Assembly: GCF_900108115.1 (NCBI RefSeq)
Contig: NZ_FTPU01000004.1
Span: 62,001-126,000 of the forward strand
From: Epilithonimonas bovis DSM 19482
Lineage (GTDB): Bacteria; Bacteroidota; Bacteroidia; Flavobacteriales; Weeksellaceae
Direction of reading: 5' to 3'
Length of the DNA: 64,000 bases
Shown here: one piece after another, positions 43,543 through 52,078 of the stretch
How positions within the stretch are numbered: the first letter of the stretch is position 1
Layout: every line of letters starts with the position of its first letter
Notes under the pieces: model-generated
What the model was told of the DNA's origin: nothing
Seen by the model: only the letters and a program-made list of their open reading frames with translations
The model's database searches: none
Made by a program: the position numbers and the translations under genes

Positions 43543-44793
43543 TTATTTACTTCTGTTTTTCATTGCGGTATTGACCATTCCCGATGCGGAACCTGATATG
43601 GCTGACTTCGCGACGGCTCCAGCCACTGAAGCTCCGCCAGTTTTTGCGGCTAATACCGTTGTTTTGGCTGCACTCGCCATTCTTCCTGCCGCGCTCTTCA
43701 TCTTGGTCATCGCACCTGCACCTCCCGCTGTAACAATGGTGTCGGCAATGGTGGGCGTCATCAATACCCCGATTCCCGTCACGATATAGGCGACACAGGT
43801 AAAGAGCTGGTTGTAGATCATTCCCGAATTGCTCACATAAACCATCAAGGCATCTAAATTGGTGATGGTTCCATTGGTTAAAAGCGTGTCATACCGCTCA
43901 ATCTCCATTTCATAACCCGAAGCGATCAGTTGCTGACCAATATTGATGATGGTATAGGCTACAAAGGTGTATAGGTTGATGTTGATGAACTTGGAAACCC
44001 AGCTGTACAGCGAGTTTTCAAATCCTGGAACGAGCGCCATACCTACCGCAATAGGCCCCAAAATAATGAGGATGTAGGCCCAAATTTTTTGGATGAAGAA
44101 AATAAGGTAGACACAGATTCGAAGGATGGAAAGGCAAACGAACTCGATAATTTCTGCAACCAGTTTTTGGAGCTGGAACTCCATCCGTAACTGCCATTCC
44201 TTGATGGGTTGGATGAGTTTGTCCAGTCCCTCGCTGATGTCGAACCAAGAGTCGTCGGCATCTTTGCCGGTGTTGTTGATGACGTCCTGCTTCGCATCCT
44301 CGTCGGCTTTCAGTTTGATGACGGCATCGAGTAGCTGCTGCTGTTTCTTGAATCGTTGAATCCTCAAATCATTCACTTCGGACTCAATGTCGCTGAAAAT
44401 GGCGATTCCCGGTTCTGCAATGGCTTCAAACGGTGCCTGAATCAGATTGACAAAACCACTCCAATACACCAGGGTAAATCCAATGAGGATGGGTTTGAGC
44501 ATCGGGGTGATTTCCCATTCCCGGTCGCCCGCCGCCATTTGCCAACCCATGTATCCGAGATACATCAACGCTCCCAGTCCTCCGATCGCCCTTCCAACCA
44601 AAGCGGATCCGACAGCACCGTCTTGAACGCTATTGTCCAGTTTGGTAAAGACCTCCATAAACCATTTCTCAAATGCGCCGTCGCCCTTTAGAAATTGGAG
44701 CAGGTTGCTGTAGTCGCCGTCGGTTTGGGCAAAGCCGATTATCGGCAGCAATATTGCCAAGAGGCAAAACAAGGGTGTACTATTTCTTTTCAT
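43543..44793 (-). CDS. traJ: Conjugative transposon protein TraJ (VirB6-like)
   Basis: 416 residues from the ATG at 44793; a GTG one codon upstream overlaps the previous stop. A signal-like N-terminus (LLAILLPIIGFAQ) is followed by about six membrane segments, including FFIQKIWAYILIILGPIAVG, and a C-terminal Ala/Gly/Lys-rich tail. This fits TraJ, a polytopic channel protein analogous to VirB6/TrbL. It follows the 44796 gene with almost no gap. Confidence 0.85.
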   Translation of the reverse strand: MKRNSTPLFCLLAILLPIIGFAQTDGDYSNLLQFLKGDGAFEKWFMEVFTKLDNSVQDGAVGSALVGRAIGGLGALMYLGYMGWQMAAGDREWEITPMLKPILIGFTLVYWSGFVNLIQAPFEAIAEPGIAIFSDIESEVNDLRIQRFKKQQQLLDAVIKLKADEDAKQDVINNTGKDADDSWFDISEGLDKLIQPIKEWQLRMEFQLQKLVAEIIEFVCLSILRICVYLIFFIQKIWAYILIILGPIAVGMALVPGFENSLYSWVSKFININLYTFVAYTIINIGQQLIASGYEMEIERYDTLLTNGTITNLDALMVYVSNSGMIYNQLFTCVAYIVTGIGVLMTPTIADTIVTAGGAGAMTKMKSAAGRMASAAKTTVLAAKTGGASVAGAVAKSAISGSASGMVNTAMKNRSK

Positions 44794-44795
44794 CA

Positions 44796-45626
44796 CTAAA
44801 ATTTATGTTTGTACTGCTGCATCGTGTTGTGGATGATCTGCTTGTCGGAAGCGGGAGTCCAAGCCTGTGGCAATGCATAAGGCGAATGGTTTTTCAGAAT
44901 ATTTTTATAGTCCAAAAGAAGTGTCGTCTTATCGTTGTGTTTCCTTAATTCCTGCACGAACCTTCTCCATTTGATAAGGGTGTCATGGTACATCAAAAAG
45001 CGTTTTCCTCTCGGCATATCCATCGACCTCGACATTGAATATTTTTCCTTGATTAAGTCCAATTCCTCCTGAAGTCTTTTTAAGGTTCCAGTGGTATTGA
45101 GCGTTTCGTAGGTTTGTTGGTTCTTCAGCCTCCATTCCACAAAATTTTGTGGCGTGTCTGGAAATTCGGTAATGGGTCTCAACATCCGTTTGTAGTAGAG
45201 CAACCAGAGCGGGTCCGCATCAACCGTCGCAGAAGTCCAATGGGCAAAGTCTTGGACGCTTCTTTTATAGATGGTGTCGGAAGCCGCCTTTATCTTTTTT
45301 GCCTCCTCTTCCTGAAATTTGACCTGCGCAAAACGCTGGTTTTGAAGTCCCGTAGGTTTTAGCGGCCGGATGTCTTCTCCATCCTTATAGTCCCTGTTTC
45401 TGCTGGGAGCCCACATTCCCCAAACCGTGGCATACGCAAAGTTGGTCTGAATGCCCAAAAGATATTTTGGATAGGGACGCCAGTCGCCCCAACTCTGGAA
45501 CACCATCCTTTTGTGCTGGGCAACGATGGAGGGATCGTTCAACCGCTTTACGGTAAACTGTCCGAATACGCCGACTGCTGTCAGCAAAAGCGGAACGAGG
45601 GCAAATTTTTTAACTAATTTTTTCAT
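44796..45626 (-). CDS. Secreted transfer-operon protein D with shared C-terminal motif
   Basis: 276 residues from the ATG at 45626, which precedes a good signal peptide (MKKLVKKFALVPLLLTAVGV, then FGQ). The body is rich in Trp, Tyr and Arg (AYATVWGMWAPSRNRD, PLWLLYYKRMLRP), unlike the three genes before it. It ends ASDKQIIHNTMQQYKHKF, the same type of C-terminus as the products of 45631, 46299 and 47056. No known family. Followed by traJ. Confidence 0.7.
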   Translation of the reverse strand: MKKLVKKFALVPLLLTAVGVFGQFTVKRLNDPSIVAQHKRMVFQSWGDWRPYPKYLLGIQTNFAYATVWGMWAPSRNRDYKDGEDIRPLKPTGLQNQRFAQVKFQEEEAKKIKAASDTIYKRSVQDFAHWTSATVDADPLWLLYYKRMLRPITEFPDTPQNFVEWRLKNQQTYETLNTTGTLKRLQEELDLIKEKYSMSRSMDMPRGKRFLMYHDTLIKWRRFVQELRKHNDKTTLLLDYKNILKNHSPYALPQAWTPASDKQIIHNTMQQYKHKF

Positions 45627-45630
45627 CTTT

Positions 45631-46296
45631 TTAATTGAATATGTATTTGTATTTCTGGATAATGTCTCCGACAATCGCCCTGTCGATATTGAGGTAGTTT
45701 CTTAGCACTGGAACCTGGTACAGGTACGGAATCTTCTTGGCGTTTTCTAACCGCAATATGATGTAGAAGATGTTTCCATTGATGTTCCGAACTCGGGTAA
45801 ACACCTTTTCAATAAGCATCTCCCTGTCCATCGGATCCATCAGGAAATCCTTGTTCTCGTTCAAAATATCCTGCGTGACTTCCTGCTTGAGTTTTAAGGT
45901 CTGTTTGCCGATTTCGACATAGTATTTGGAAACCAAGACGGCATATTCCGGATGTTGCGCCGATAAGTCCAGCATCTTGTTGGAGTTGTTCGCCACCTTT
46001 CCCAGATATTGGTACAGGTAGATTAACTTTTTGCTCTGCGTAAGTGCCGAGTTGACATTTTTTAACTGCTGGTAGATGTATTCCTGAATGGCTATGACCT
46101 GTGCGGTCTGGCTTTTAATGTCGTCGTACAGTTCCTTCTGTTTTTCATAAGAGTTTAGAAAAGCCTGCTCGCTTCGCAGCCTTACGCCGTGGTTGGTGGT
46201 CATCTGCGCCAAGAGTTTGTCGTTGATGACAATCTGCTGTCCGCTTACCAAACCAACAGAAAAAAACAAGATTCCTCCAATAAATAGTTTTCTCAT
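45631..46296 (-). CDS. Secreted transfer-operon protein C (VirB5/TraI-like, paralog of A)
   Basis: 221 residues, signal peptide (MRKLFIGGILFFSVGLVSGQ), mature part mostly helical. It aligns with the 47056 product over its length: LSAQHPEYAVLVSKYYVEIG with ASAHPQYAIFGVKASQKTYE, and LRLENAKKIP with LRLEKANRLG. It ends NIDRAIVGDIIQKYKYIFN. The position after the TraG ATPase and the helical secreted form suggest a VirB5/TraI-like pilus or channel component. Confidence 0.72.
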   Translation of the reverse strand: MRKLFIGGILFFSVGLVSGQQIVINDKLLAQMTTNHGVRLRSEQAFLNSYEKQKELYDDIKSQTAQVIAIQEYIYQQLKNVNSALTQSKKLIYLYQYLGKVANNSNKMLDLSAQHPEYAVLVSKYYVEIGKQTLKLKQEVTQDILNENKDFLMDPMDREMLIEKVFTRVRNINGNIFYIILRLENAKKIPYLYQVPVLRNYLNIDRAIVGDIIQKYKYIFN

Positions 46297-46298
46297 TT

Positions 46299-47015
46299 TT
46301 AAAAGGATTTAATGTTTTTCATAATGTTCTCGACCACTTGTTTGTCCCGATTCACATAGTATTGAAAGGCTCTTTTGTTTCGTAAAACCTTTGCCTTGAT
46401 ATCCCTAATCTTGAAAAGCATATGGGTGGAATTTCTGCTGAGCGTCTTGACTTCTCCCAAAGCATAGTCCAATAAAATCTTGCGTTCCGATTTCTCCATC
46501 TGGTTCATGGCTCCATACGACACCACGATTCCGACAATCAGCCTCGTCACCATTTGTAGATCATCAACAAACTGAACCTGTGAAGGGAGAACCACAATGA
46601 TGGAATAAGGTGCGGTGCTGATTTCGTCGATAATGGCTTGTTGGTTTTGGGTGATTTTCGTAATCTCCCTGCTCATCGCAATTCCTGTGGGAATCGCTTG
46701 GATGGCGAATGATACGATTCGAAGCCTGTCCTGAATTTTGGTCATCTTGTCCTTGAAATTGTTCCACTGGGTTTTGTTGGCGGTTTCCACCGTGGCATTG
46801 GCAATCTGGTTTTTCCGCATCTCCTTCTGTCTACCATTTTCATCCATCGTCGCCTTGATTTCAAGATTCATCATCGGAAAGGACACGTTTTCCTGCTGCC
46901 AAGACGGCGTGGAGCCGCCACTGGATGAAGTGAGTATGAGATATAAGAAAAATCCCCCAAACCCCCGAAGGGGGCTTTTTAAGGCGGTTAAAAAGTTAAT
47001 TATTGAATCTTTCAT
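46299..47015 (-). CDS. Secreted/membrane transfer-operon protein B with palindrome-encoded N-terminus
   Basis: 238 residues. The N-terminal hydrophobic region (KSPLRGFGGFFLYLILTSSS) is in part encoded by a GC-rich palindrome at 46951-46980. A helical body and a second hydrophobic stretch (about 165-185, MVTRLIVGIVVSYGAM) follow. It ends NRDKQVVENIMKNIKSF, the shared C-terminal motif. It lies between proteins A and C. Start at 47015 is the only ATG giving a signal-like N-terminus. Confidence 0.65.
   Translation of the reverse strand: MKDSIINFLTALKSPLRGFGGFFLYLILTSSSGGSTPSWQQENVSFPMMNLEIKATMDENGRQKEMRKNQIANATVETANKTQWNNFKDKMTKIQDRLRIVSFAIQAIPTGIAMSREITKITQNQQAIIDEISTAPYSIIVVLPSQVQFVDDLQMVTRLIVGIVVSYGAMNQMEKSERKILLDYALGEVKTLSRNSTHMLFKIRDIKAKVLRNKRAFQYYVNRDKQVVENIMKNIKSF
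46951..46980. repeat. GC-rich palindrome inside gene 46299-47015
   Basis: CCCCC-GAA-GGGGG core (46962-46974) flanked by AATCCCCCAAA and CTTTTT. Words of this kind are dispersed palindromic repeats in Bacteroidota. Here it is read in frame near the N-terminus of protein B. Confidence 0.7.
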
Positions 47016-47035
47016 TATTCATCTTTTTTTACATT

Positions 47036-47055
47036 GTTCCCCTTTGGGACAGGGG
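47036..47055. repeat. GC-rich palindrome directly after gene 47056-47775
   Basis: GTTCCCC / GGGG hairpin (CCCCTTTGGGACAGGGG) ending one base before the stop codon of protein A on the minus strand. It could act as an attenuator or message stabiliser inside the operon. Confidence 0.55.
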
Positions 47056-47775
47056 CTAGAAATTTCTTTTATATCGGTTCATGATATTTTCGACAATGCC
47101 CTTATCGGTATTGATGTATCCTGCAAATGGATTGATGGAGTTCCAGAATCCCAAACGGTTCGCCTTTTCCAGTCTCAACTTGATGGCCAGAAGCCACAAC
47201 TTGAGGTTTTTCACGTTCTCGGAAATGTTGTGCAGTATCTTGTATCGGTCTCCCGCAGTGGCAAGGTTCAGCTCTCCCGAGGCGAGTATGTCGGACACAT
47301 CGGTCACGATTTTCAGGCTCTGTTCGTAGGTTTTCTGTGAAGCCTTCACTCCAAAAATGGCATATTGGGGATGTGCCGATGCCAACTGGACTACCTGCGA
47401 AGAATAGGTATAGCATTTGTTGAGTTCGGAGTAGATTTCCTTTACCTGTATGCCGTTCTGCAATGTTCCCGAAACTTCCTTCAGACCTTTCAGAATCTTA
47501 TTCTGAATGTCGTTGGCAACCACCATCTGGGTTCCCACCCACGCTTGGGCATCCTTCAGTTTGGAGGTTTCATCAATCACATCGTTCTGCTTTGCCTTCA
47601 GGTTTTCTGAATAGAGAATCATTGCCGCCGTTACCGTCGGGTCGATGTAGGTGTTTTGGGAGAAGACCCCTGTACCCCACAGGGGGAGAAGTAAAAATAG
47701 AAGCCTCACCCCAACCCTCTCCAAAGGAGAGGGAGTTTTGCGTGTGTTCCTTAAAGAGGTTTTATGCGTTTTCAT
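47056..47775 (-). CDS. Secreted transfer-operon protein A (VirB5/TraI-like) with palindrome-encoded signal peptide
   Basis: 239 residues. The N-terminus KTPSPLERVGVRL then LLFLLLPLWGTGVFSQ forms a signal peptide whose basic and hydrophobic parts are encoded by two palindromes (47667-47685 and 47715-47733). The mature part is helical with ASAHPQYAIF and ends NTDKGIVENIMNRYKRNF. Paralog of the 45631 product. It starts 14 bp inside the end of the TraG gene. A VirB5-like role is inferred from position and form. Confidence 0.72.
   Translation of the reverse strand: MKTHKTSLRNTRKTPSPLERVGVRLLFLLLPLWGTGVFSQNTYIDPTVTAAMILYSENLKAKQNDVIDETSKLKDAQAWVGTQMVVANDIQNKILKGLKEVSGTLQNGIQVKEIYSELNKCYTYSSQVVQLASAHPQYAIFGVKASQKTYEQSLKIVTDVSDILASGELNLATAGDRYKILHNISENVKNLKLWLLAIKLRLEKANRLGFWNSINPFAGYINTDKGIVENIMNRYKRNF
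47667..47733. repeat. Two GC-rich palindromes at the start of gene 47056-47775
   Basis: CCCCTGT-ACCCC-ACAGGGG (47667-47685) and CCCTCTCC-AAA-GGAGAGGG (47715-47733), 29 bp apart. Both lie inside the coding sequence and supply signal-peptide residues. Confidence 0.75.
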
Positions 47776-50700
47776 ATTTTAGATTTTGGCTGTCGATTAA
47801 TTCTGAAAAGTGGATATTTCGGTTTTCCAGTTCCTGCGAGATAAATTTGAAGATATTATTTTGCCCTTTGTGCGTCTTCATCATTCTGTAATAGGAAAGC
47901 ACCTTTTTATCCAACGGCTTTTGATAAAGGTTGACGAGCGATACCAAGTTTTCAAGGCTGTCTCCAAAATTTTTCAAATCGGATACAATTTTTTGCAAAG
48001 CCTCGTTGTAGTTTCCGTATTGTTGGACATAGTATTCAACTGCGGATTTTTCGGGTTTTTCCGTGGTGTAGGTTAAATACTGCTCCAAGGAAACCTCATT
48101 GCCGTACACTTCTCCTTTGGAACCCCGCTTCAGATAAAATTCCTTGAAACGACTTCTTCCAAACTTGTTGTTCAGATTATTGATGGTGAAAATCTTGTTT
48201 TGCTCCACTTTGTTCAATGAAAGCAGGGATGCAATCTTGTCGAAGTTGTCCTTGAACTTGGTCTGATCCAAAAGAATGAAAGTGTCGGAGTTGTTGATGA
48301 TGCTGTCTTTCACGACGGCATTTCCGATGATGTCGTCCAATTCCTGGGTAACGACCACCGCTTCGCCCCAAAATTTCCGAACCGTTTTGTAGAGATAGAG
48401 AATGTATCCGCCCATCAGTTTGCTGGCAATCGCCTTCCATGCTTCCTCGATAATCAGTGCCTTTCTTCGGTCTTTTCGAAGCCGCATCTTTTGGATGAAG
48501 GTATCCATGATGATGAGCGTCACAATCGGAAACAGTTTCGGGTTGTCCTTTACATTGTCAATTTCAAAGACGATAAATGGTTCGTCAAAGAGCGTATTGT
48601 CGGCACTTTCGTTGAGTGTCGTCCCGTATCTTCCACCTTTGTAGAAATCCTTCAGCACGAACAAGAATGTCCTTAAATTAAATTCCTTTTCAGTAATATG
48701 GTGTGTCTTGTTGTTCAGATAAAGGGGCAGAAATTTGTCGCAGTAGTCATAGAATCCGTTGAAGGAAAGTTCTTTTGCCTCCAATTTTTCTTCGAGTTCC
48801 TTAATTTTTTTGACGATGGTTTTTCGGAAGGACTCGTTCCATTCCTCCGCCGTTTTCGGCTGCCTGATAATTTCGTTGGACTTGATGAGGATGAGTTGCG
48901 TCTCATTATATATTTTTCTCTTATCTTCATCGTTTAGGGTTTCATACGCCTCGTAAACCTTGTAGAAATTTTCGCTGTCGTAATTCGGGTTGTTCATGTT
49001 CTTGTCCGGATGATATTCGATGGCGAGTTTTCGGAATGCCTCCTTAATCTCGTCAGAACCCGCATCGAACGCGATTCCCAAAATGTCGTAGTAGTTGTTT
49101 TGTCCATTGGACTGGTTCTCAAAATCAGAAATAATGTCTTCCTCGTGGATATTGTATTTGTTCAGATAGAGAATGAGTTCTTCCGAAGTCTTGCTTTCAT
49201 ACCACCTTGTTCCCGAATTGAAATATTGGTGGTAATACGACATCAACACATTGTCCAATATGGATTTCTGTGCGGACGACATCGTGGCATCGGGACCCTG
49301 CCAAATCAGGAAAATCAAATTGGTCAAAAATTCAATTTTTTCGATGTTGAACTCTTTCTTGTCCATCAGAAAGGGATTCATCGTAATGGGTTTTTCTTCG
49401 GTGTATTGGATGTATCTCCCGCCTTTGTATTTGCAGGTTCCCGAATAGGAATCGCCCGTGTCCACAATGACCACGTCATAATTGTAGGTCAGGTATTGCT
49501 CCACGATATTGTTCATCAGGAAGGACTTTCCAGAACCCGAAGGACCAAGGACAAACTTGTTCCGGTTGTTGATTCTTCCCGTCTTCATCGGTAAGTCCGC
49601 CGGGTCAACTTTCAAGGGAACGCCTTGTCGGTCGGTAAACCGCAGATAAAAATTGGATTCCTCGTTCACGGGGTAACTTTCTTTAAAAAAAAAACACAAG
49701 GCCGCTTCGCTTGTCGTCATAAATAAATCGTATTCCCGAAGTTCCGTGGCATTGCCCGGAATGGCGGAGCGAAAGAGTTCCAACTGGTTGTAGGCGTTCT
49801 TGGAAACGATAATCCCCTTCGTAAAGAGTTTGTTCTCGATCATCGACTGTATCCCTTCCATTTTTTCCAGCGTATTTGTTGAAAATATTAAGGAGAAGTG
49901 GGCATTGACCACGAGTTGTCCGTCGATGGCGATATTGTGGAGTAGCGTCTGTATTTCTTCAGCAATAATGGCGTTGGATGGCGAATTGTTTGCCGCTCCC
50001 TCGTGCTTCTTTTTCTTTTTGTCGAGTTCCCGCTGTTGTTGTGCCTGCAGAGGAATGGTAATGACCTGATTGTAGATGATGGTCTCATAATCTTCCAATT
50101 CGTTGATGAAGGTGAAATTGTCCACCGCTGTTTCCGAGGCTGCTCCGTTTCCTCCAAGGATGGAATACGGGTCTATTTCTGAAGGCAGGTCGATATTTTC
50201 GACATCGACGTAGGAAATATTTTTGACGAAGCGGTTTCCTATCTGGAGATATTCGTTGGTGCTTTTAATATTGTCAAACACCGGGGTTTTTGTAAACTGC
50301 ATCGACAATACGCCCGAAATGTAGTATTCAAATTCTTTCTCGAATAAGAATTGGGGTTCGCAGCCGCTCTGCTTTAATAGCATCAACACCTTTTGGCATT
50401 TGTCGCGGAGTTCCTTGTAACTTTTTTCGGAAAATTGGTAGTGCTTGTTTTTCTTCTTGAGTTTGTCCTCCACAATGTCTGTAAAAAGAATTACCGTTTC
50501 GATGGTTTTAAATAGTCTTCCGTCAAAATGCTCGGAATATTTTTGCTGGAGGAACTGGTTGGAGGATTCGGCATTATATCTCTTTTTTGAAAATATATCC
50601 AACTTTTGGACGATTCTTCCTTCGCCAATAATGGAGACCACCTGATTCAAGACGGTATGGAAGTTTAGGTAGTTGTCGGGGTCGGCGGAATATTGCTCCA

Positions 50701-50836
50701 CAATATTCTTGATCCTGATGCCGATAATTGGATTTCCGTATTGTCCGAAGAGGACATCAAAAGCCCACCCAAAATCCTTTCCGTAATCGTAGCCGATGAA
50801 GGGAATGTCAAATGCCTGTTTGTTTGTCTTTACCAT
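47762..50836 (-). CDS. traG: TraG/VirB4-type conjugation ATPase with inserted J-domain
   Basis: 1024 residues, the energising ATPase of the mating channel at the inner membrane. An N-terminal TraG domain (about 1-410) precedes Walker A LGPSGSGKS (Lys437) and Walker B ALIIEEAW (Glu797, Glu798). Between them, at about 581-645, lies a complete DnaJ J-domain: NYYDILGIAFDAGSDEIKEA, AFRKLAIEYHPDKN with HPD at 609-611, and FYKVYEAYETLNDEDKRKIY. The family is usually about 800-850 residues as I know it, so the extra length fits an insertion. The J-domain could recruit a DnaK-type chaperone. TraF precedes it with a 29-bp overlap. Confidence 0.9.
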   Translation of the reverse strand: MVKTNKQAFDIPFIGYDYGKDFGWAFDVLFGQYGNPIIGIRIKNIVEQYSADPDNYLNFHTVLNQVVSIIGEGRIVQKLDIFSKKRYNAESSNQFLQQKYSEHFDGRLFKTIETVILFTDIVEDKLKKKNKHYQFSEKSYKELRDKCQKVLMLLKQSGCEPQFLFEKEFEYYISGVLSMQFTKTPVFDNIKSTNEYLQIGNRFVKNISYVDVENIDLPSEIDPYSILGGNGAASETAVDNFTFINELEDYETIIYNQVITIPLQAQQQRELDKKKKKHEGAANNSPSNAIIAEEIQTLLHNIAIDGQLVVNAHFSLIFSTNTLEKMEGIQSMIENKLFTKGIIVSKNAYNQLELFRSAIPGNATELREYDLFMTTSEAALCFFFKESYPVNEESNFYLRFTDRQGVPLKVDPADLPMKTGRINNRNKFVLGPSGSGKSFLMNNIVEQYLTYNYDVVIVDTGDSYSGTCKYKGGRYIQYTEEKPITMNPFLMDKKEFNIEKIEFLTNLIFLIWQGPDATMSSAQKSILDNVLMSYYHQYFNSGTRWYESKTSEELILYLNKYNIHEEDIISDFENQSNGQNNYYDILGIAFDAGSDEIKEAFRKLAIEYHPDKNMNNPNYDSENFYKVYEAYETLNDEDKRKIYNETQLILIKSNEIIRQPKTAEEWNESFRKTIVKKIKELEEKLEAKELSFNGFYDYCDKFLPLYLNNKTHHITEKEFNLRTFLFVLKDFYKGGRYGTTLNESADNTLFDEPFIVFEIDNVKDNPKLFPIVTLIIMDTFIQKMRLRKDRRKALIIEEAWKAIASKLMGGYILYLYKTVRKFWGEAVVVTQELDDIIGNAVVKDSIINNSDTFILLDQTKFKDNFDKIASLLSLNKVEQNKIFTINNLNNKFGRSRFKEFYLKRGSKGEVYGNEVSLEQYLTYTTEKPEKSAVEYYVQQYGNYNEALQKIVSDLKNFGDSLENLVSLVNLYQKPLDKKVLSYYRMMKTHKGQNNIFKFISQELENRNIHFSELIDSQNLKYENA

Positions 50837-51122
50837 CTTTTAGAAATCTTTTGTTGTTGAGTCTTTTTGGGAAAATGAATGTCTGGTCAAAATTTTTGGT
50901 CTTGTCGTAGAGTCCGTTTTTGTCCTGCCTCTTGAAAATAAGGTAGACACCTCCCGCGGTTACCAATAAACCTAATAGCGAACCCAGCAATCCGAATTTG
51001 GATAAGATGAGTGCCGCGACGACACCTGCGCCGATGACGGCTACCGCATAAATGATGTATTTGCCTTTGAGTCCGAAGAATACAAGGGGTTTTTTGAGCC
51101 CCTTGTACAGGTAATATCCCAT
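50808..51122 (-). CDS. traF: Conjugative transposon protein TraF (DUF4133)
   Basis: 104 residues from the ATG at 51122 (MGYYLYKGLKKPLVFFGLKG); a TTG three codons upstream is ignored. Two adjacent membrane helices (YIIYAVAVIGAGVVAALIL and LGSLLGLLVTAGGVYLIF) and the KGLKKPLVFFGLKGKY start define the DUF4133 family, a VirB3-like small membrane protein. It overlaps traG by 29 bp. Confidence 0.9.
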   Translation of the reverse strand: MGYYLYKGLKKPLVFFGLKGKYIIYAVAVIGAGVVAALILSKFGLLGSLLGLLVTAGGVYLIFKRQDKNGLYDKTKNFDQTFIFPKRLNNKRFLKDGKDKQTGI

Positions 51123-51123
51123 C

Positions 51124-51447
51124 TTAAGCAAAGAATGCGGTTACAAATTCCGGAACCACGATAAGGAAGATCATCGCCCCGCCATAGCCGAGGATTTCTT
51201 TGTTGACATCCTGGTCGCCGTTCGTCCACTTGTTGTACACCCTCAAGCCTCCGATAAATCCTACGAGTCCACCGACTGCCTTTAATATCAGCTTGATGGG
51301 ATCCCAATAGTCCTTAATGTCGGAAGCGGCGTTGGAGATGGCGGTCGCTCCGCCCTGCGCAAGCATCGGGGTCATCGCCAGCATCACCAATGCAAGGGTT
51401 AGAACTTTCTTTTTTGACACGTTTTTTCTGATAAAATTTTTCATCAT
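51124..51447 (-). CDS. traE: Conjugative transposon protein TraE (DUF4134)
   Basis: 107 residues. A signal-like N-terminus (VLTLALVMLAMTPMLAQGGA) is followed by AISNAASDIKDYWDPIKLIL, GGLVGFIGGLRVYNKW and a last membrane helix. This is the DUF4134 family, comparable to VirB2-type pilin in size and topology. The second ATG of MM may be the start. It precedes traF. Confidence 0.9.
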   Translation of the reverse strand: MMKNFIRKNVSKKKVLTLALVMLAMTPMLAQGGATAISNAASDIKDYWDPIKLILKAVGGLVGFIGGLRVYNKWTNGDQDVNKEILGYGGAMIFLIVVPEFVTAFFA

Positions 51448-51482
51448 TTTTAAAATTTAGGTTAGTTATATGGGTATATTGG

Positions 51483-52016
51483 TTACATTGTCGAGTGGTA
51501 AACCTTTTGTCCCTCAATATTGTCCACCAGTTTTACGTTGGTTTCAGAAAGGTTGACAAATTCTTTCCATTGGTCTTTCTTGCTCTGTGCATCATTTTTT
51601 TTCTTGGAAACTATTGGCTCAATAATTTCTGGCTTTTTGCTGATTTCCGTTTGCTGTGGCGGATTTTCATGGTGTTTGGTTTCGGGCTGTTTTGAGCTGG
51701 TCCTATCCAAATCCTCTTCCGCTTCAAATCGTTTCCTCAATTCTTCCAAACTGGGATTGTCTTCAAAATTGTTCTGTCTTTGAATCGGAATGGGTTCGCT
51801 TTTTAGGAATGATTTCGGGGTTTTGAGATTTTCCACATCCTCGATGCCGATCAAGGTGGGTTCCTCATTCTCCGCCTGTGCAAAGTCGCCGAGTGAGTAT
51901 TCTTCTGCAACATCGGTCTGAACGGTTTTCTCTTTTTTTAGGAAAAGGTCGTAGACGATATTTCCGGCATAGTACAGAAAGTAGGCTCCTAAAAGGATGA
52001 GTGAGTATTTTAACAT
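51483..52016 (-). CDS. Membrane-anchored polar protein of the mobilization operon
   Basis: 177 residues. A single N-terminal membrane helix (LKYSLILLGAYFLYYAGNIV) is followed by a disordered, charged region rich in Glu, Lys and Pro (about 30-150) and a short C-terminal part (NVKLVDNIEGQKVYHSTM). No family recognised. Located between parA and traE; the same place holds small traD-like genes in related elements. Confidence 0.6.
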   Translation of the reverse strand: MLKYSLILLGAYFLYYAGNIVYDLFLKKEKTVQTDVAEEYSLGDFAQAENEEPTLIGIEDVENLKTPKSFLKSEPIPIQRQNNFEDNPSLEELRKRFEAEEDLDRTSSKQPETKHHENPPQQTEISKKPEIIEPIVSKKKNDAQSKKDQWKEFVNLSETNVKLVDNIEGQKVYHSTM

Positions 52017-52078
52017 AATGTATTGATTTGAGGTTTGTGGTTTTTGGATTATTTTTTTCTTGTCTCTTTTGTCTCTCG

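Noticed and set aside
49010-49594. 194-codon plus-strand frame
   Set aside because: Antisense to traG over the Walker A to J-domain region; no supporting motif.
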